The position numbers and the translations under genes are program-made. 64,000 nt of DNA, from positions 22,210,069 through 22,274,068 of the forward strand of contig OW203993.1 of NCBI GenBank assembly GCA_934047225.1. Reading direction: 5' to 3'. Each line of letters opens with the position of its first letter. Position 1 is the stretch's first letter. The notes under the pieces were generated by a model. It made no database searches, was not told the DNA's origin, and saw only the letters and a program-made list of their open reading frames with translations. This stretch comes from Ypsolopha sequella (lineage: Eukaryota > Arthropoda > Insecta > Lepidoptera > Ypsolophidae). Of this stretch, positions 29,470 through 39,891 are shown one piece after another.

Positions 29470-31364
29470 TTAATGGCGCAAATGAGACAGTGGAATGTCT
29501 TCATCATCCTCATCTGTGTCCAAATTAACCACTGCTACTTCCTGAATAATTTCGGTCCTAGCAGTACTTATCCCGGCACTAGGACCAGCGGTATCATCGG
29601 ATAATATTTGGAAATCATCATTATTAGACTCCCAGATCCATTTGAGATTGCCAATCCATTTTTCTGGCTGATTGAAGGTTTTGAACATGAATACCAATTT
29701 GTTGGCTTTTTCATTACCTAATCGGTTTCGCAGTTTTGACTGAACGAAGCCAAAGCTGGAAAATATCCTCTCGAGTCCTGCCGTTGACGCAACAGCAGTT
29801 AACAGTTGGTCACACATTTCTAGGAATTCATTTTTGTGGCACCAGTTTTGCCACTCCGAATCTTTGGTATTTAGGTTTAAAAGCTTCCACCATGCTGAAG
29901 GCAAAGTATCTCTAAATTCTGTTCTGAGCAAGTAAGCAGGATAAATTGCAGACTCTGTAATGAGAGACGTAACCTTGGATAAGTAATAAGGTTCCATTTG
30001 TTGGAAAGCTTGATCTCTTTGCTTCTCTTCTAGATTTTTTCCTCTAAATCGGTGGTCTAATATGTTGGCGAGATAATGTGGTGCTCCTTACGCCATGTCA
30101 CGTCGTGCCATGAATGCTTTCTTTACCTGAATAGGCTGGCCCTCCAAATCTTTTGCCAACCTATGCCAAATTTCCACTGCGACAGCGATGGTTGTACCAT
30201 CTGGTTGAGATCTGTCCAAAGCTCTTGCAATAGGATCTAATCTAACCAACAATTCAATAGCATTATTTGCTACTTGCATGTCATTTACAATTTTGTAAAT
30301 ATCGCCGTCGATTTCAGTTCGATGATTTTGACATATCTGGACAAGTATGCCGCGGTTCTTGAGATATGATCTTATTGCATCTCGCATCGAGCTCCATCTA
30401 ACTGCGATGGGTGTTATCATTTTACTTCCGTTAGCCTCTTTGAACCAAGCTGCTGGCAGATGTTTATTCCTGAAGTATTTAATCACTTTTAAAATGTGTG
30501 ATGATACGCCTTTTATTTCCACATCCTCTGCCAGCAGATTTAAAATATGGGCATTGCACCTATATTGAATTATGTCTATATCATCTTCTTAAGCCAGTTT
30601 TCGCCTCATTTTAGCCAAATTGCCGGTGTTGTCAGTGACAAAACTTTTTACTTTTACTCCAAAACGTTCTTCTGTCTTCTTGATTGATTCAAGCGCAATA
30701 TCTTTTAAATAGTCTGCTGTGTGGGCATTTCCTGAAGTATCGATTGTATCCACTAAGATAGATTTTCCTTCGGCAGTATTAACACTACAACAAACGATGG
30801 GCTCATTACGCACGTTAGACAGCCGTCCAAAGACATGGATACTGTTTTGCCAGCAATAGTTTTCTTTTGTTCCTCTAGGGTGTTTTCATGAATGCGATCT
30901 AGTAGTTGTCCAGCTATTTGGTACGCTGAAGGTGGTTTATATCCAGGACGAAGGGCATTACACATTATTTTAAAGCTCTCATGGTTGGCATGGTTAAACG
31001 GGGTGTTAGTGGCATAGAAAAATGTTGCTACTGCATCGTCAAGCTGTTTAGCGTAGTTTGGGGTTGTTACTACGAAAGTAGAGTCTGAAGCAGTTGCGAT
31101 ACAAGTCGATTTTGCTATGAATCTTCTCTTTGGTGTGGATTGTCCCTCAGACGAAGTGCTGCAGGATGGAACAGTTTCTGCATTCGGCTGATTGGAAAAT
31201 CTGGCAGGGGATGGGCCAGTACAAACATCTCGGTGCTTTTTTAACCTGTCTGGAATGCCTTGCATTTCTTTTTGGCAAGTTTTGCATTTTGCCCACTTTC
31301 CTTTGTTACCGGCTTTCGATTTTAACTCGAAATGACCCCAAACTGGGTGAAGTGGCTTTGGCAT
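29470..31364 (-). pseudogene. hAT transposase (BED zinc finger type), broken
   Basis: About 630 codons on the minus strand. The start is best placed at the MPKPLHPVWGHF Met (31364). A BED zinc finger follows (W, then KWAKCKTCQKEM and RLKKHRDVC with C, C, H, C). Next are VWGHF-type leader sequence, VSMSLDGC (first catalytic Asp region) with a frameshift near 30800, then NEPIVCCSV, VKSFVTDNTGN (second Asp), ITPIAVRWSSM, and the C-terminal dimerisation segment ASTAGLERIFSSFG, VQSKLRNRLGNEKANKL. Lesions are that frameshift, TAA at 30589 and TAA at 30088. An acidic tail (DTDEDDEDIPL) ends it. A dead autonomous copy. Confidence 0.92.
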
Positions 31365-31650
31365 TATCCTTTTTTTTTTAACTATAACAAACAAAAAGAT
31401 ATGTTAATATAATTAATAATATAGTTATTTTAATTTTATATATTTTTACATACATCTATTCTTCTTTCCAGATAGCAACGGAAAAAACATAACCTAAAAT
31501 TAACATAAAATTGTTTTAAATTTCGTATAGAATGTGTGTTTGTATGATGTGAATATAAATAACATCTTAAAAAACATAAGTATATAAAAGTTCATTGAAA
31601 TTTTGATCTACATTGTGTTGCATCATACTCGTACCTAATCCAATTTATTT
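31365..31650. other. Spacer between hAT and the next element
   Basis: AT-rich, no gene. The expected second hAT end is not visible. Confidence 0.4.
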
Positions 31651-31652
31651 TA

Positions 31653-32094
31653 GGTTACTGGGCCCTCAGTTCTGAATGGACAAAATTACTTGGAATTTCT
31701 GCAAAATACTTTGCCAGTTTTGTTAGAAGACGAGTCACTTCAGGCCCGAGCACAAATGTGGCTGCAAAATGACGGGTGTCCGGCTCATTATGCTGTTCAA
31801 GTAAGATCTCATCTCAACGAAGCATACCCCAGCCGTTGGATTGGCAGACTAGGCCCCATTCTGTGGCCACCAAGGCCGCCAGACCTTAATCCACTCGACT
31901 TCTTCTACTGGGGCTGTTTAAAGGATCGAGTGTACGCAAAGCCCATTCACAATGAAGGAGAACTACGCGAACGAGTGACACAAGCCGCCAGAAGCATATC
32001 GGCACTCAGCCTGCGCCGACTAAAACGAAATTTTTTGAAAAGGTGTCGTTTATGCATTCGAACAAGCGGGCGTCAGTTCGAACATTTGTTATAA
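31653..32094 (+). pseudogene. DD41D mariner-type transposase, 3' part
   Basis: C-terminal part of an IS630-Tc1-mariner transposase. It opens after an acceptor-like TTATTTTAG with VTGPSVLNGQNYLEFLQNTL. Next is the second catalytic block MWLQNDGCPAHY, then RWIGRLGPILWPPRPPDLNP and LDFFYWGCLKDRVY. Counting residues from the Asp of NDG to the Asp of LDFF gives 41 between, so this is DD41D rather than the DD34D of the mariner at 7 kb. The N-terminal half and first catalytic Asp are missing. Its 3' region is split by the Transib at 32273, and an end-like TGGGACACCCTGTA occurs at 36146-36159. Confidence 0.85.
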
Positions 32095-32267
32095 GGAGAT
32101 ATTCTTAAAAAAAATTGTATCACTTTTTCTTGTCGGTATACACTTTTTTATAATAAAAAAAATAATCACTTCTTCACATTGTTTTAATTAAAACTCAACA
32201 ATTTTTACTTTTATAGCATTTTAGTTCAAATTATGGAAAGTAAATATTTTTAAAAATCCATTCCAGC
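32095..32267. other. 3' UTR of the DD41D element
   Basis: AT-rich, non-coding sequence up to the Transib target duplication. Confidence 0.6.
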
Positions 32268-32272
32268 CGGTG
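32268..32272. repeat. Transib target duplication, left copy (CGGTG)
   Basis: CGGTG directly before the left end; the identical 5 bp follow the right end at 35683-35687. Five-bp GC-rich duplications are the rule for Transib. Confidence 0.95.
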
Positions 32273-32675
32273 CACGGTGGGCTGAAATCGAAATTTAGTG
32301 GAATTAGCGATGCATAAAAACCAACTTTACTTTTCAGATTTTTTGTTGATACTACCGTATTCTACTAATTACGTAGATGATTTTTTTCTTATGATTTTTC
32401 TTTCTAGTACTTATATTTTCGCCAATAAACGCCTTTGTTTATTTTTTTGTATGGAGAAAAACACATTTGGTGATTTTATTCAAAAGTCTCAAAAAATCTC
32501 AACATATGGATTGAGGATTCTAATAGTCTGTATGTTTAGCTTTCACCATACCCAAGGAGTGGCCTCGCAAATCCTCGCAACCGAGCTAAAACGTGACCAA
32601 CTTAATAGTGTAGTTGTGTCCATACATTTTGTTAAGAATCATAAGTTTGTCGTAGACATTTTTGAAGATTTCTAG
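32273..32675. repeat. Transib left terminal inverted repeat
   Basis: It matches the reverse complement of about 35285-35682, nearly base for base over the first 300 bp, then with scattered differences (for example AAAACGTGACC against CAATCTTCTGACC) to about 32675. The same peptide can be read from both repeats, which is a by-product of the symmetry and not a gene. ATAAAAACC at 32314-32322 resembles the recombination-signal nonamer at a 34-bp spacing from the heptamer. Confidence 0.93.
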
Positions 32676-32819
32676 AAAATTGACTATGTAGTCTATGTAC
32701 TCTATTCCACACCACCTAGGAGGTTGAATACTAGGCGCGTTTTTTTTATAGTGGTATCCCCAGTAGGCCTTATCCACTCAGGTAAGAAGCACAATTATAT
32801 TCTTACAAATAATTGTTGT

Positions 32820-34943
32820 TTATTCTTCTTCAGATGATGAGCTATTGAATTCTGTGATAGTGTCGATGTCTAGGAACTCGATATTTTCTTTATCTGGCTG
32901 CTCATCTTGACGAAGCAAGCTACGAACATCACTTGACAAAATCTTGTGACCTCTGTTTAGTTTAGGTCTATATATCGACAAATATGGATCAGATGTCAAT
33001 AACAAATTATGCAGAATGTCTTCGTTGGTTGCTGTCCTGCAAAATTTTCTTGAGTGATGGAGGCGAAATCTTCTGAAATCTTTATTCCTCGACTCGGAAG
33101 CTTCTTCAGATAATTTTCCGATTGCTGTAATTCCAAAGTGTTCAATTATATCACCTCCATGAACCAGAATTTTATGCACGCTTGGTGGCATGAAATACCA
33201 AGGATACAAATCTACATATAATCTGCAAGTTTCTTTGGCATACTCTTTGAATTTTTGTATATCAATGAGTTGCCCTGATGATATTGCCTGTAATATCACT
33301 GAAAATCTGTGAATAAGACGTTCATCCACTTTTGTAATTGATGCTGTTGTTTTGGGATCAGCAAAAAATCTCCGTGCAGTGTTACCATCATTTGTAGTGC
33401 CATGACTTTGTTTCACAACATCAATCAATAATCCTGTTTTACTTCTGAATTTATCTTGAATTTTTGTTTTTCTTTTTTCCATAGTTTGCTTATCATTTCC
33501 AGTTGCCGTACGTTTTTTGAATTTTTTCCTATAAGCAATATGTAGAATGCATTCCATGAATCGAATCCATGCATGGAGAGATGAGAGTCCATATTTATAA
33601 ATGTTCGTGTCACATTGTTTCATCTCAATGATTTCCAACTTGTTCATTTCTGATGGAAGAGCTTTGCATATGTCGCATGTCTGTGTTGAGGTCTCACTTA
33701 GTACAGCTGTAATTTTTCCATCTATCATGGTCATCAATAAAGAATGATGAATTTTGTTCCCATCAATTTCGCTTGGTAATAAATTATTGATCTCATATTC
33801 CAACTGGGCCATTTCACTTATGATATTAAATTTGGTTTCTTTAATGAATTTAAAGAAAATTGGGCAACAAAAATAGGTAGAGTTGGGTATTTCGTTTTCC
33901 CATAAAATATTTTCGCCATGCACTAGTTTAATGGGTACCAAACTGGCCATAAAAATGCTTGAGTCATCTTCATTTTCAGCGAGAACTTGTTTGTAGTTGC
34001 TTTGGTTTGATGCCCCATCAAATTTCCATTTGCTTATTAGTTTCAGGTCTCCTATTTTCTCGATATTAATACCCTTCAAAATTCGTTTACTTGTGTGATC
34101 TAAGAGAGCCTGTAAATTTATTTGAGCTCCCATCTCAGATATATCTAGAGCTGCTTTTGGTGGGTAGCATTCTTGTTTTGCTTGCTGTATTGAATAATAC
34201 GAAGGATATAAATTTACACCTTCTTCTATAGCAATTGTCCTCATAGTATTGTACTGCCATTTTGTGAGCTTCAAAGATAGCAAACTACCTAGAGACTTCT
34301 CTGGGGACATAATACTACCAGTCGATGTTTGCTTTGTAGCTGTTTTTTGGAAAACGATATTTTTAATTCTTTCAACATCTTGTGGATTAGCTAACAGGTA
34401 CTCTAAAATTGCCGCAACATCTTTGTTTCCATTAGCTTTTAATCTTAATGAAGTGGCAAATGATAATTCCTGTGAGTTATGATAATCACTGATTTGTTCT
34501 ACTCGCTTTTTCTTTTGCTTATGCCCAAGATCAGTAAAAGGTTTTCGTGGACTTACATGAATTGTTGAAGTTCCAACTGAAGTCTTAATAGGTGAGTAGG
34601 TACTTTCTTTCGATGTGCTTGGAATGGAACTTATTTCTGTAGGTAGAACAGTTTTCACACAATCCGGCCACCTAATCTCCGACTCCAACCACCCACTGTG
34701 ATGTTTACGAAAATTGGCAAATTTTGAGCCACTGTTGAGCCACCGTCTATGAAGATTAAAACAGTACTTTCTGCAATATGTTTTCAGAACAGACTGATCG
34801 TTTTTAGTCAACGTAATCGTTAACGCTGCGCTTATGGCATTGTACAACATATCATGGTTGTTTAAACTACCATTGTTCTTCAGAAGAACAAAAAGGTCTA
34901 AATTTGTTGCAAAACGCTCCATTGCAATCAACACCACAAACAC
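32820..34943 (-). CDS. Transib transposase (RAG1-like), intact
   Basis: Open for 707 codons; the likely start is Met8 (34922, MERFATNLDLFVLL), since residues 1-7 are hydrophobic and not typical. It catalyses cut-and-paste transposition and is the family from which the RAG1 recombinase core derives. Visible landmarks are KWKFDGASNQSNYKQ (catalytic D309), MTMIDGKITAVLSE (D408), TCDICK (zinc ligands C423, C426), YGLSSLHAWIRFMECILHIA, GTTNDGNTARRFF, PPSVHKILVHG (zinc ligands H590, H595), and EEASESRNKDFRRFR (E617, aligning with RAG1 E962). The N-terminal third is basic and Ser-rich with HKQKKKR as a likely nuclear signal; the C terminus ends in SSSSEEE. Length fits the family. No stop, frameshift or intron is seen. 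Confidence 0.97.
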   Translation of the reverse strand: MFVVLIAMERFATNLDLFVLLKNNGSLNNHDMLYNAISAALTITLTKNDQSVLKTYCRKYCFNLHRRWLNSGSKFANFRKHHSGWLESEIRWPDCVKTVLPTEISSIPSTSKESTYSPIKTSVGTSTIHVSPRKPFTDLGHKQKKKRVEQISDYHNSQELSFATSLRLKANGNKDVAAILEYLLANPQDVERIKNIVFQKTATKQTSTGSIMSPEKSLGSLLSLKLTKWQYNTMRTIAIEEGVNLYPSYYSIQQAKQECYPPKAALDISEMGAQINLQALLDHTSKRILKGINIEKIGDLKLISKWKFDGASNQSNYKQVLAENEDDSSIFMASLVPIKLVHGENILWENEIPNSTYFCCPIFFKFIKETKFNIISEMAQLEYEINNLLPSEIDGNKIHHSLLMTMIDGKITAVLSETSTQTCDICKALPSEMNKLEIIEMKQCDTNIYKYGLSSLHAWIRFMECILHIAYRKKFKKRTATGNDKQTMEKRKTKIQDKFRSKTGLLIDVVKQSHGTTNDGNTARRFFADPKTTASITKVDERLIHRFSVILQAISSGQLIDIQKFKEYAKETCRLYVDLYPWYFMPPSVHKILVHGGDIIEHFGITAIGKLSEEASESRNKDFRRFRLHHSRKFCRTATNEDILHNLLLTSDPYLSIYRPKLNRGHKILSSDVRSLLRQDEQPDKENIEFLDIDTITEFNSSSSEEE

Positions 34944-35284
34944 GCCACGACAAACGACCTAATTCAAAATGAATAAATAGATCGCACCAATCTCAAAAAA
35001 TCACTGTCTCTAACCAAGGATGGCGATAGACTAAATTACTAATTTGTGTTGTGCTTAGAACAATTATTGTGTATGTTTATGGTACTCTATATGCTGGGGC
35101 ATTGTGATTGGTCGGTGGTTGCATTATTTGCTATTCTGCTAGCAACCCTTTGAGCCGCAATTCCAGGAATCCCACGCAGCTGCAGTATTCAACCGCCTCG
35201 TAATTAGTGTGTGAATAACAAATCAAATTCGTCATCATTGCTTTTCTAATTCTCTGAAGCAAATTATAAGAGTTTTTATATGAA
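34944..35284. promoter_or_regulatory. Transib 5' region and presumed promoter
   Basis: The 340 bp between the start codon and the right inverted repeat must hold any transcription start for the transposase. It includes several AT-rich stretches but no certain TATA box. No other gene is present. Confidence 0.4.
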
Positions 35285-35682
35285 ATTCTTCAAAATATCA
35301 TTAACAAACTTATGATTCTTAACAAAATGTATGGACTCAGCTTCAAAATTAAGTTGGTCAGAAGATTGGCTCGGTTGCGAGCATTTGCGAGGCCACTCCT
35401 TGGGTATGGTGAAAGCTAAACATACAGACTATTAGAATCCTCAATCCATATGTTGAGATTTTTTGAGACTTTTGAATAAAATCACCAAATGTGTTTTTCT
35501 CCATACAAAAAAATAAACAAAGGCGTTTATTGGCGAAAATATAAGTACTAGAAAGAAAAATCATTAGAAAAAAATCATCTACGTAATTAGTAGAATACGG
35601 TAGTATCAACAAAAAATCTGAAAAGTAAAGTTGGTTTTTATGCATCGCTAATTCCACTAAATTTCGATTTCAGCCCACCGTG
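35285..35682. repeat. Transib right terminal inverted repeat
   Basis: Reverse complement of the left repeat, ending CACCGTG at 35676-35682 and followed by the target duplication CGGTG (35683-35687). Confidence 0.93.
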
Positions 35683-35687
35683 CGGTG

Positions 35688-36159
35688 GTCAAGGCCAATA
35701 ACTAGTCTCGCCCTTATGAAAGTGGTCAAATGTTATACATTTTTGGAAATAACATTAAATGAGCAAGTTTTCAAAATAGTTTATCATTCCCACTCCATAC
35801 TTTTTTTTTTCATCACAGAGATCCAAAGTTTAAAGATTTTTTTCGAATTTACACAAGAAGTGAAAACAAAGTCTTGCCATTTAAATTTGGTGTAACTTTT
35901 CTAAAATGTTTGGTAGCCAATTCATGAAATAGTTATTTTTAAATAATATTCTGAAAATAAAAAAAATCTTAACTGAAAAATAAAGTAATGACAGCAAAAA
36001 AAAACAGGGACGGGAAGATGTTTTCAAATTTTTTTGAAAAAGTTAATTAACTCAAAAACCATCGAACTTTTGTTTCACCTATGTTTATTTTATTTGATAG
36101 GAATTGGACTAAGCTACCTCCCATAACAATTTGATTCGCTTATTATGGGACACCCTGTA
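35688..36159. mobile_element. Remaining 3' part of the DD41D mariner-type element
   Basis: Non-coding sequence resuming after the Transib. It ends with TTATGGGACACCCTGTA (36143-36159), a form typical of mariner-type ends next to TA. No matching left end is visible upstream of 31653, so the element is 5'-truncated. Confidence 0.6.
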
Positions 36160-37380
36160 TATGTATACTAGCTTTTGCCCGCGACTCCGCCCGCGTGATA
36201 TTCGGTTCACGTAATCCTTTGGAATTTGGCAGATACGGGAGTAAATAATTTAACGACTGTTTGCGACATGTTTAGCACTTAAAATATCATAATGACACTA
36301 TGAGTTGGATAAGGGATCTCCTCACCGCACAACAGCAGACCTCTCGATTTTGGGCAATATTGGGCTATTTTTTTCCTAGTTTTCAATTATAATAGCAATA
36401 GTCTTGGGAATTCACGTTGATCTTTTTGTTCTTATACATACATTAACTTAAGAAATAGTAATAAAAGCAAGTTATTTAAAATAAAACTCGGTTTCAAGAA
36501 GATAATTTAAACTTTTAATTTTCCTTTTGCTGAGTAATATTTTTAAAATATTGTCTCTTAGAATCCGAACTAATTATCAGAGTTTTACATTTAGACAAAT
36601 GATGAAATCTTATATCTAGATATTTTTCAATCACAACCCTTTTGAGATTATTTCTGTGGCTTAGCCCATTTATATGGTTATCCTCAACTGGGAATATATT
36701 ACTTTTTCCGATGAATTCCTTGAAAATTTAAATAACGATAGTTAATCGTTGAGAATTCGAGTTTATAATGATATCTTCGTTTGAAATTTTTCGGATATAT
36801 GCTTCATAAATACAACATATATCATAAATACTTTGAGAAGTGAAACACAGACCACCTTTATTCATTAAACCAATAAGTTTGTGAAACCAATAAGTTTATC
36901 TCGCCATACAATCTTTACTGCGTTTCGTCGTACGAGGTCATTGACAGATTTTCAAACTGCCATAGAAATTGACTTTAGTTTACTAAATTAATACAGTTTA
37001 ATAACTAGTCAGGACCTTCGTTATTAAAAGTAGGGAAATGTAAAATGTTTTATACTGGCAACACCAACAAAATGGACGCATCATTTCCTACGACAATTAC
37101 GAACGGAACAATTAATTCAATATTTAAATAAAACGATATCTAAATGCGCCACTTACATATGAAATGTGATCCCATCCTGTTTATTGTTGCTACCAGCAAC
37201 ATTTTTACACGTAGGAACGGCACAAGCAGGCATAATTTAATTTCATTTGTTACTTGTGACGCACTTTCTTTTATCCGACGCTCTCAGAGAGACTACTTGT
37301 TTGAACGTGAAACCACTCAATTTATGAGTGGTTTTTGTGGCTTCAGTTATAGGCGCGTTCACGCCTTCTGGTTACCTTTA
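36160..37380. other. Helitron-like end, then gene-poor sequence
   Basis: At 36167 CTAGCTTTTGCCCGCGACTC begins; on the minus strand it reads as a GC hairpin followed by GCTAG next to T, the form expected of a Helitron 3' end, and it is frequent in Lepidoptera. The remaining 1.1 kb is AT-rich with no recognisable gene. Confidence 0.5.
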
Positions 37381-37614
37381 TTATTCTAAGCTCACATCAT
37401 GCATTTCAATACTTTTACAAAATCCTTCTTGTAAAATTATAGACTCCATGCGAGTAGAAGATCCTTCATAATTTTTGAATTGTGAACATATATGGTCCGT
37501 ATTGGTCTGTCTTTTTTGATTGCTCTCACACATGCTGCAGTATTTATTTTTTATGCCCAAAAACAAGCATTTTTTTGTTTCCTTTCCAATTATGCAAGCC
37601 TTAAAATCAAACAA
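37381..37614 (-). pseudogene. Mutator-like transposase fragment
   Basis: A 77-codon piece: IGIKNKYCSMCESN with H, then ICSQFKNYEGSSTRMESIIL and EGFCKSIEMHDVS. The Cys/His spacing followed by KNW-GSS-ME--II--GF is the pattern I associate with animal Mutator-like transposases found in many vertebrates and insects. Only this zinc-binding segment is present and both sides are lost. A remnant. Confidence 0.6.
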
Positions 37615-37849
37615 TCTATAGGTAAAGAGCTATAAAGAGATAAAGACAAAAATTCATACATACAGAATTTATCAGAAAACTTCGCTCACTTTGCTCGCTC
37701 GTTCAAGAAATCAAAACTATAACTTATCAAATAACTAAACTTCCTATTCCTGAATTGGTATTAAAGTTGTGTCAATAAGACCTCATTGACCAGCCTCCAT
37801 CTACATATACTGTTATATATGAAACTCCATCCGAGCATACGTGCCGGTA
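37615..37849. other. Unassigned spacer
   Basis: No feature recognised. Confidence 0.4.
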
Positions 37850-39072
37850 AAAATTTAGTATCGTTTGGCAGGTGCCTAAGCTTTATTACTGTGGGAGGAG
37901 GCTGCCCTCCCTTTGCGCCTTCGGCTTTTTATATACACTCTAGGGGTAGTAGCCACAAGACTGTATAGAGTCGGGGTACTCTGATTCGGTTTTGAAACAG
38001 ATTTAACCTATTTTAACAATGAAGTGGGGGTACACTAACCTCCTTTTGAGCAGGATTTCTAGGTAAAAACAACAAAATATTCATACATTTTTTATTTATT
38101 AAATCCAACATTTATTACATTGATTAGTTCCTCAAAAGGATCTCGCCTATTTCTTTAAATATATTTTTTTGCGTTCCGTTTCATCGATATTGCTCAATAT
38201 TTAACACCACAGACAATAAACTAGGACAGATTTGGTTGCCAAACGCCCATTTTAACGTTCCGTTTTCGCCTTTTACCTGATTTGAGGTTAGAAACAATTT
38301 TTATTAATTTCTCGAAAAATGTGCATTTTCTTTTAATAAGTGTGGTAGCGTTATAATCAGAGACCCCACCTCTATCAGTTTTAACTACTTTCACCCCCAT
38401 ACAACTGCTAAACGATACTAAATCCCATACTTTGGTATATAGTATACCCCCACTTCATAGTTAAAAAAATAGGTTGAATCTGTTTCAAAACCGAATCAGA
38501 GCACCCCGACTCTATACAGTCTTGTGGCTACTACCCCTAGAGTGTATATAAAAAGCCGAAGGCGCGAAGGGAGGGCAGCCCCCGCCCACAGTAATAAAGC
38601 TTAGGCACCTGTGTGAGCCGTAGCGGCTGAGGCTGGTCGCCGAAGGCGACCAACAAGCCGATGCTGCGGAGGTGAGCACGGGTGCCTGTGCTTTGTTACG
38701 CAAGGGCGAAGAGGTTGCACTTCCCGCAGCGCCGTAGCCGATGCAGAAGTGAATTTGTGATATAAAAGCGACTTCAGTATTGATAGGTTCAAATGGTTCA
38801 AAAATTGACTTCTGCACTGGTAGGTTCAAGGTTAAAAGAAGAGGGGTTTCTGCACTCCCCCCTTATGAGGAAGTTTTTCCATCTCTCCCCACCTTTACTT
38901 TAAAAATATAACCTGAATTTGTTGATTATAACCTCAAAAAAGTAAAAAATTTAATATAAAAAAACGGTGGATTACCTTTTAATGGGAGGGGTACCAGGGG
39001 ATAGTGGCCACCCCCCTTCACCCCTCCCTGACCCCCTCCCCCTCCTCCGCCTGCCAAACGATACTAAATTTT
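37850..39072. mobile_element. Non-autonomous element with inverted repeats and palindrome clusters
   Basis: The outer 23 bp (37850-37872, AAAATTTAGTATCGTTTGGC...) is exactly complementary to 39050-39072. Inside, a second inverted pair of about 170 bp links 37872-38040 with 38440-38616 (around GGGGTAGTAGCCACAAGACTG). From 38580 on there is a cluster of small palindromes such as GGTCGCCGAAGGCGACC and AGCCGTAGCGGCT. It has no coding potential. I do not recognise the family. Confidence 0.75.
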
Positions 39073-39300
39073 AACCCAAATTGTCACTTGGGGCATAATA
39101 ACTCCCTCCGGTTAGAACTCCCCACACAAATGACTGGTTGATTTTCTCGACACCCTCCGACTTTCCTATATAAGTTTCATCACAAGTGTTGCATTTAAAT
39201 TGGAAAGTGCTACTCAGTCCATCTCTTTCAGTGCAGTGTTTATTGTGTTTATTTTGCATTTTCAAAGACCATTTTAATAAATGTTGAATATCTACTATAC
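39073..39300 (-). pseudogene. Penelope-like GIY-YIG fragment
   Basis: The minus strand reads LKMQNKHNKHCTERD, then STFQFKCNTCDETYIGKSEG. The segment FKCNTC--TYIGKS is the start of the GIY-YIG nuclease of a Penelope-like element (compare LKCDTCKGVYVGQTG at 13.9-14.1 kb). It breaks after KSE, and the rest of the frame is unrelated sequence. A short remnant. Confidence 0.6.
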
Positions 39301-39891
39301 GATAGGACTGTAAGCCTTCAAGACTAGAAACACCACATGTTTTTTCAATGGTTAATTAGTGCTTGTCCAAGTCTGTGTCCAAATAATATCTATTGGTTCA
39401 TTGCTGGGTCCAGCTGTCTGTTCATCATGCCTGACGTCCCTGCGAATCTGTGATACCTCACTAGTAGGTGTAAAAGGTCATTTTTTTTCACGAGGCATGT
39501 CTGTCAATTTTTGTTTCGAATATGTTCGGATGGCGCGTTTAAGTATAGGATTAGAAAAACTTCCTTCTGGATGCACTTCTATGGCAGCGTTAGGTTGGAA
39601 ACAAGAACCCTTCGGCGCATTTGTGCGCCAGGCACTTGGTCGACTGGAAGGATTTTTTTTTTTTTTCGAGTAACTATGGTAATATGTTGTATGTCGTGCC
39701 CCCTTATTGACACTCTGACCAACATAATTCATTTTCAAAATAGCAATAAAAAATATATATAATACTAGAGAAACCAAATTTTCAAGATAAGATATAGGAA
39801 GCAGTCTTATTAAACACGATAAGTTTCATTTGTCTAGCTGTCTAGCTTTTATACTTTGAATGTTATTAATACCTAAAATAAGTCGATTTCG
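39301..39891. other. Unassigned, one coding-like piece on minus
   Basis: On minus 39654-39478 the frame reads SSRPSAWRTNAPKGSCF and SNPILKRAIRTYSKQK; it may be a coding fragment but I do not know the family. Nothing else is recognised. Confidence 0.3.

Larger units (their letters stand above)
32273..35682 (-). mobile_element. Complete Transib transposon
   Basis: A 3410-bp element with both ends intact: CACGGTG at 32273 and CACCGTG at 35676-35682, flanked by identical 5-bp duplications CGGTG. The heptamer-like end corresponds to the CAC-starting heptamer of V(D)J recombination signals, as known for Transib. Inverted repeats run about 400 bp inwards and are nearly identical. Between them lies a single uninterrupted transposase gene on the minus strand. 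Nothing else is encoded; there is no RAG2-like gene. The insertion lies in the 3' region of the DD41D mariner-type element. All parts needed for transposition appear present, so it is recent and may be active. Confidence 0.97.

Noticed and set aside
32298..32675. A 125-codon frame and its twin at 35358-35657 as genes
   Set aside because: They are the same sequence read in the two Transib inverted repeats; no independent coding evidence.
32820..34943. ProtoRAG-type element (RAG1 plus RAG2)
   Set aside because: No kelch-type RAG2-like frame lies between the element ends; the single gene and 5-bp GC-rich duplication fit Transib.
36160..36200. Complete Helitron
   Set aside because: Only an end-like hairpin and CTAG are visible; no Rep/helicase frame or paired start in the window.
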